Shown here piece by piece: positions 62,882-64,000 of a DNA stretch of 64,000 nucleotides. Source of the stretch: Halomonas sp. THAF5a (GTDB lineage Bacteria > Pseudomonadota > Gammaproteobacteria > Pseudomonadales > Halomonadaceae); NCBI RefSeq assembly GCF_009363755.1, contig NZ_CP045417.1, positions 2,728,001-2,792,000 of the forward strand, written 5' to 3'. The notes below the pieces were generated by a model that saw only the letters and a program-made list of their open reading frames with translations, had not been told where the DNA came from and made no database searches. Made by a program: the position numbers and the translations under genes. The stretch's first letter is position 1. Every line of letters starts with the position of its first letter.

Positions 62882-64000
62882 TCAGGACGGCGCCGGCTCC
62901 TCGCCGGTTTCCTCGCCGGCGGCTTCCCCGGCGCCTTCGTCCGTGTCATCGCCCGTCGGTTCGACGACGATCGCCTGATCGCCCCAGCCCGGATGGGTCA
63001 GCCCCTCGAAGCGGTCCAGGGCATCCACCGCCAGGTGGCGGCCGAGGCTGATCAGGGCCTCGGCGCGGTGGAACTCGTAGGCACCGCACACCGTCTTGGG
63101 CACCTCGATCAGCACGTCCGGCGGATAGCCCGCCACCTTGTACTTGGCGAGCGCCGCCTGGGTGATGTCGAAGGAGGCCAGCACCATGTCCAGGCGTCCC
63201 CACTCCCGGCGATCGCGCTCCAGGGCCTCGTCCAGCTGGCTCTTCTTGCCGCCGCCCCGGGCCGCGCCGCCGTGGCCATTGCCGTTGGGGGCACCCAGGC
63301 CGTCGAAGAGCCGACGGGCGGCCCCGCGCACCCCGTCGATCCAGCTGGCGAAGTCGACGCCACCGGCGTCGCGGGCCTGCTCCCGCGCCTGCTCCTCGGC
63401 CGCCTCGTCGGGGGGCAGCAGCTCCTCCAGGCTCACCGGCCGCGGACTGTGGGCGGTGACGTTGACCGCCATCACGAAGTCGGCCTGGGCCGACACCGTG
63501 GGAATGATCGGCAGCGGGTTGAGCAGGCCGCCGTCCACCAGCACCTGGTCGCCGCGGTGCACCGGAGTGATCACCCCGGGCACGGCGATGGAGGCACGGA
63601 TCGCCTCGAGCAGCGCGCCGCTCTGGAACCACACCTCGCGCTGGCGGGTCAGGTCGGTGGCCACGGTGGTCACGGCGATGTCCAGGTCCTCGATGCGGAT
63701 ATCGTCGATCAGGCTCTCGAGCTTGCTCATCACCTTGTTGGCGCGCATCGCGCCCATCGGGCTCCAGGTGACGTCGACCAGCCGCAGCACGTCGAAGTAG
63801 TCGAGCTGGCAGACCCAGTCGCGGTAGGCGGCGAGCTGGCCCGCCGCATAGACCCCGCCCACCAGGGCCCCCATGGAGCAGCCCGAGACCGCCACCACGC
63901 GATAGCCGCGGGCCTCGAGCTCCTCGATCACGCCGATATGGGCATAACCCCGCGCGCCTCCGCTGCCGAGCACCAGGGCGACCGTCTTGTCGCGGGGGCT
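62882..64000 (-). CDS. Patatin-like phospholipase, 5' end beyond window
   Basis: The frame stays open to the right edge, so the N-terminus is missing by a few residues. It has the patatin oxyanion motif LVLGSGGARGYAHIG, the nucleophile Ser in GCSMG, and the catalytic Asp in VDGGLLNPLP, as in RssA-type proteins. A Gly/Asp/Glu-rich insertion (about residues 190-245) and an acidic tail ending GEEPAPS follow. It is likely a cytoplasmic or membrane-associated lipase of unknown substrate. It is convergent with smrB. Confidence 0.88.
   Translation of the reverse strand, partial: SPRDKTVALVLGSGGARGYAHIGVIEELEARGYRVVAVSGCSMGALVGGVYAAGQLAAYRDWVCQLDYFDVLRLVDVTWSPMGAMRANKVMSKLESLIDDIRIEDLDIAVTTVATDLTRQREVWFQSGALLEAIRASIAVPGVITPVHRGDQVLVDGGLLNPLPIIPTVSAQADFVMAVNVTAHSPRPVSLEELLPPDEAAEEQAREQARDAGGVDFASWIDGVRGAARRLFDGLGAPNGNGHGGAARGGGKKSQLDEALERDRREWGRLDMVLASFDITQAALAKYKVAGYPPDVLIEVPKTVCGAYEFHRAEALISLGRHLAVDALDRFEGLTHPGWGDQAIVVEPTGDDTDEGAGEAAGEETGEEPAPS

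Overview
The window is GC-rich chromosomal DNA of a gammaproteobacterium, most likely a member of the Halomonadaceae (Halomonas or a close relative). This rests on strongly acidic proteins, gammaproteobacterial gene orders (miaB-ybeZ-ybeY-corC-lnt, aroC-prmB-smrB, prp with acnD/prpF), a class I polyhydroxyalkanoate synthase with a phasin, and the 16S-Ile-Ala-23S-5S rRNA operon. No prophage, insertion sequence or CRISPR array was seen. Both edges are chromosomal; the last gene is cut by the right edge and the first may be cut by the left.

Layout. 1-2.6 kb: small sulfur-carrier, monooxygenase-like, rRNA-methylase (rlmM) and DUF2721 genes. 2.7-8.3 kb: a complete rRNA operon on the minus strand with terminator, RNase III processing stems, boxA sites and two tandem promoters; its spacer carries a broken second copy of the tRNA-Ala 3' part. 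8.5-17.1 kb: the methylcitrate cycle (GntR regulator-prpB-prpC-acnD-prpF-prpD) with palindromic operators upstream and a terminator inside the operon before prpD. 17.1-28 kb: pabB, cysH, cysB, trxA, a PerM permease, a SIMPL protein, serS and ydiJ. 28-34.7 kb: a divergent UTRA regulator and a six-gene ABC-transporter operon that includes an alkaline-phosphatase-superfamily enzyme and a HAD phosphatase; two identical 14-bp palindromes mark its control region. 34.7-39.8 kb: trpEGDC and gph. 39.9-45.2 kb: ndh, mscS, a GIY-YIG protein, rpe and ggt. 45.4-49.9 kb: the sulfate importer (sbp-cysT-cysW-cysA) and a YajG-like lipoprotein. 49.9-57 kb: tpm, an SH3 protein, then miaB-ybeZ-ybeY-corC-lnt. 57-60 kb: phaC, phasin and a DUF6489 gene. 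60-64 kb: aroC, prmB, smrB and a truncated patatin-like phospholipase.

How the genes work together. Sulfur assimilation is spread over cysH, its regulator cysB, trxA as a possible electron donor, and the sulfate importer. Propionate is oxidised through the methylcitrate cycle. Chorismate made by AroC feeds both TrpE/TrpG and PabB. The UTRA-regulated cluster looks like an uptake and dephosphorylation system for a phosphorylated or phosphonate compound; its substrate cannot be read from the sequence.

The most unusual feature is a roughly 100-bp dispersed palindromic repeat present three times: inside the transporter operon (30222-30337), between ndh and mscS (41203-41302), and within the gph reading frame (39461-39557), where it is translated as about 33 extra residues.
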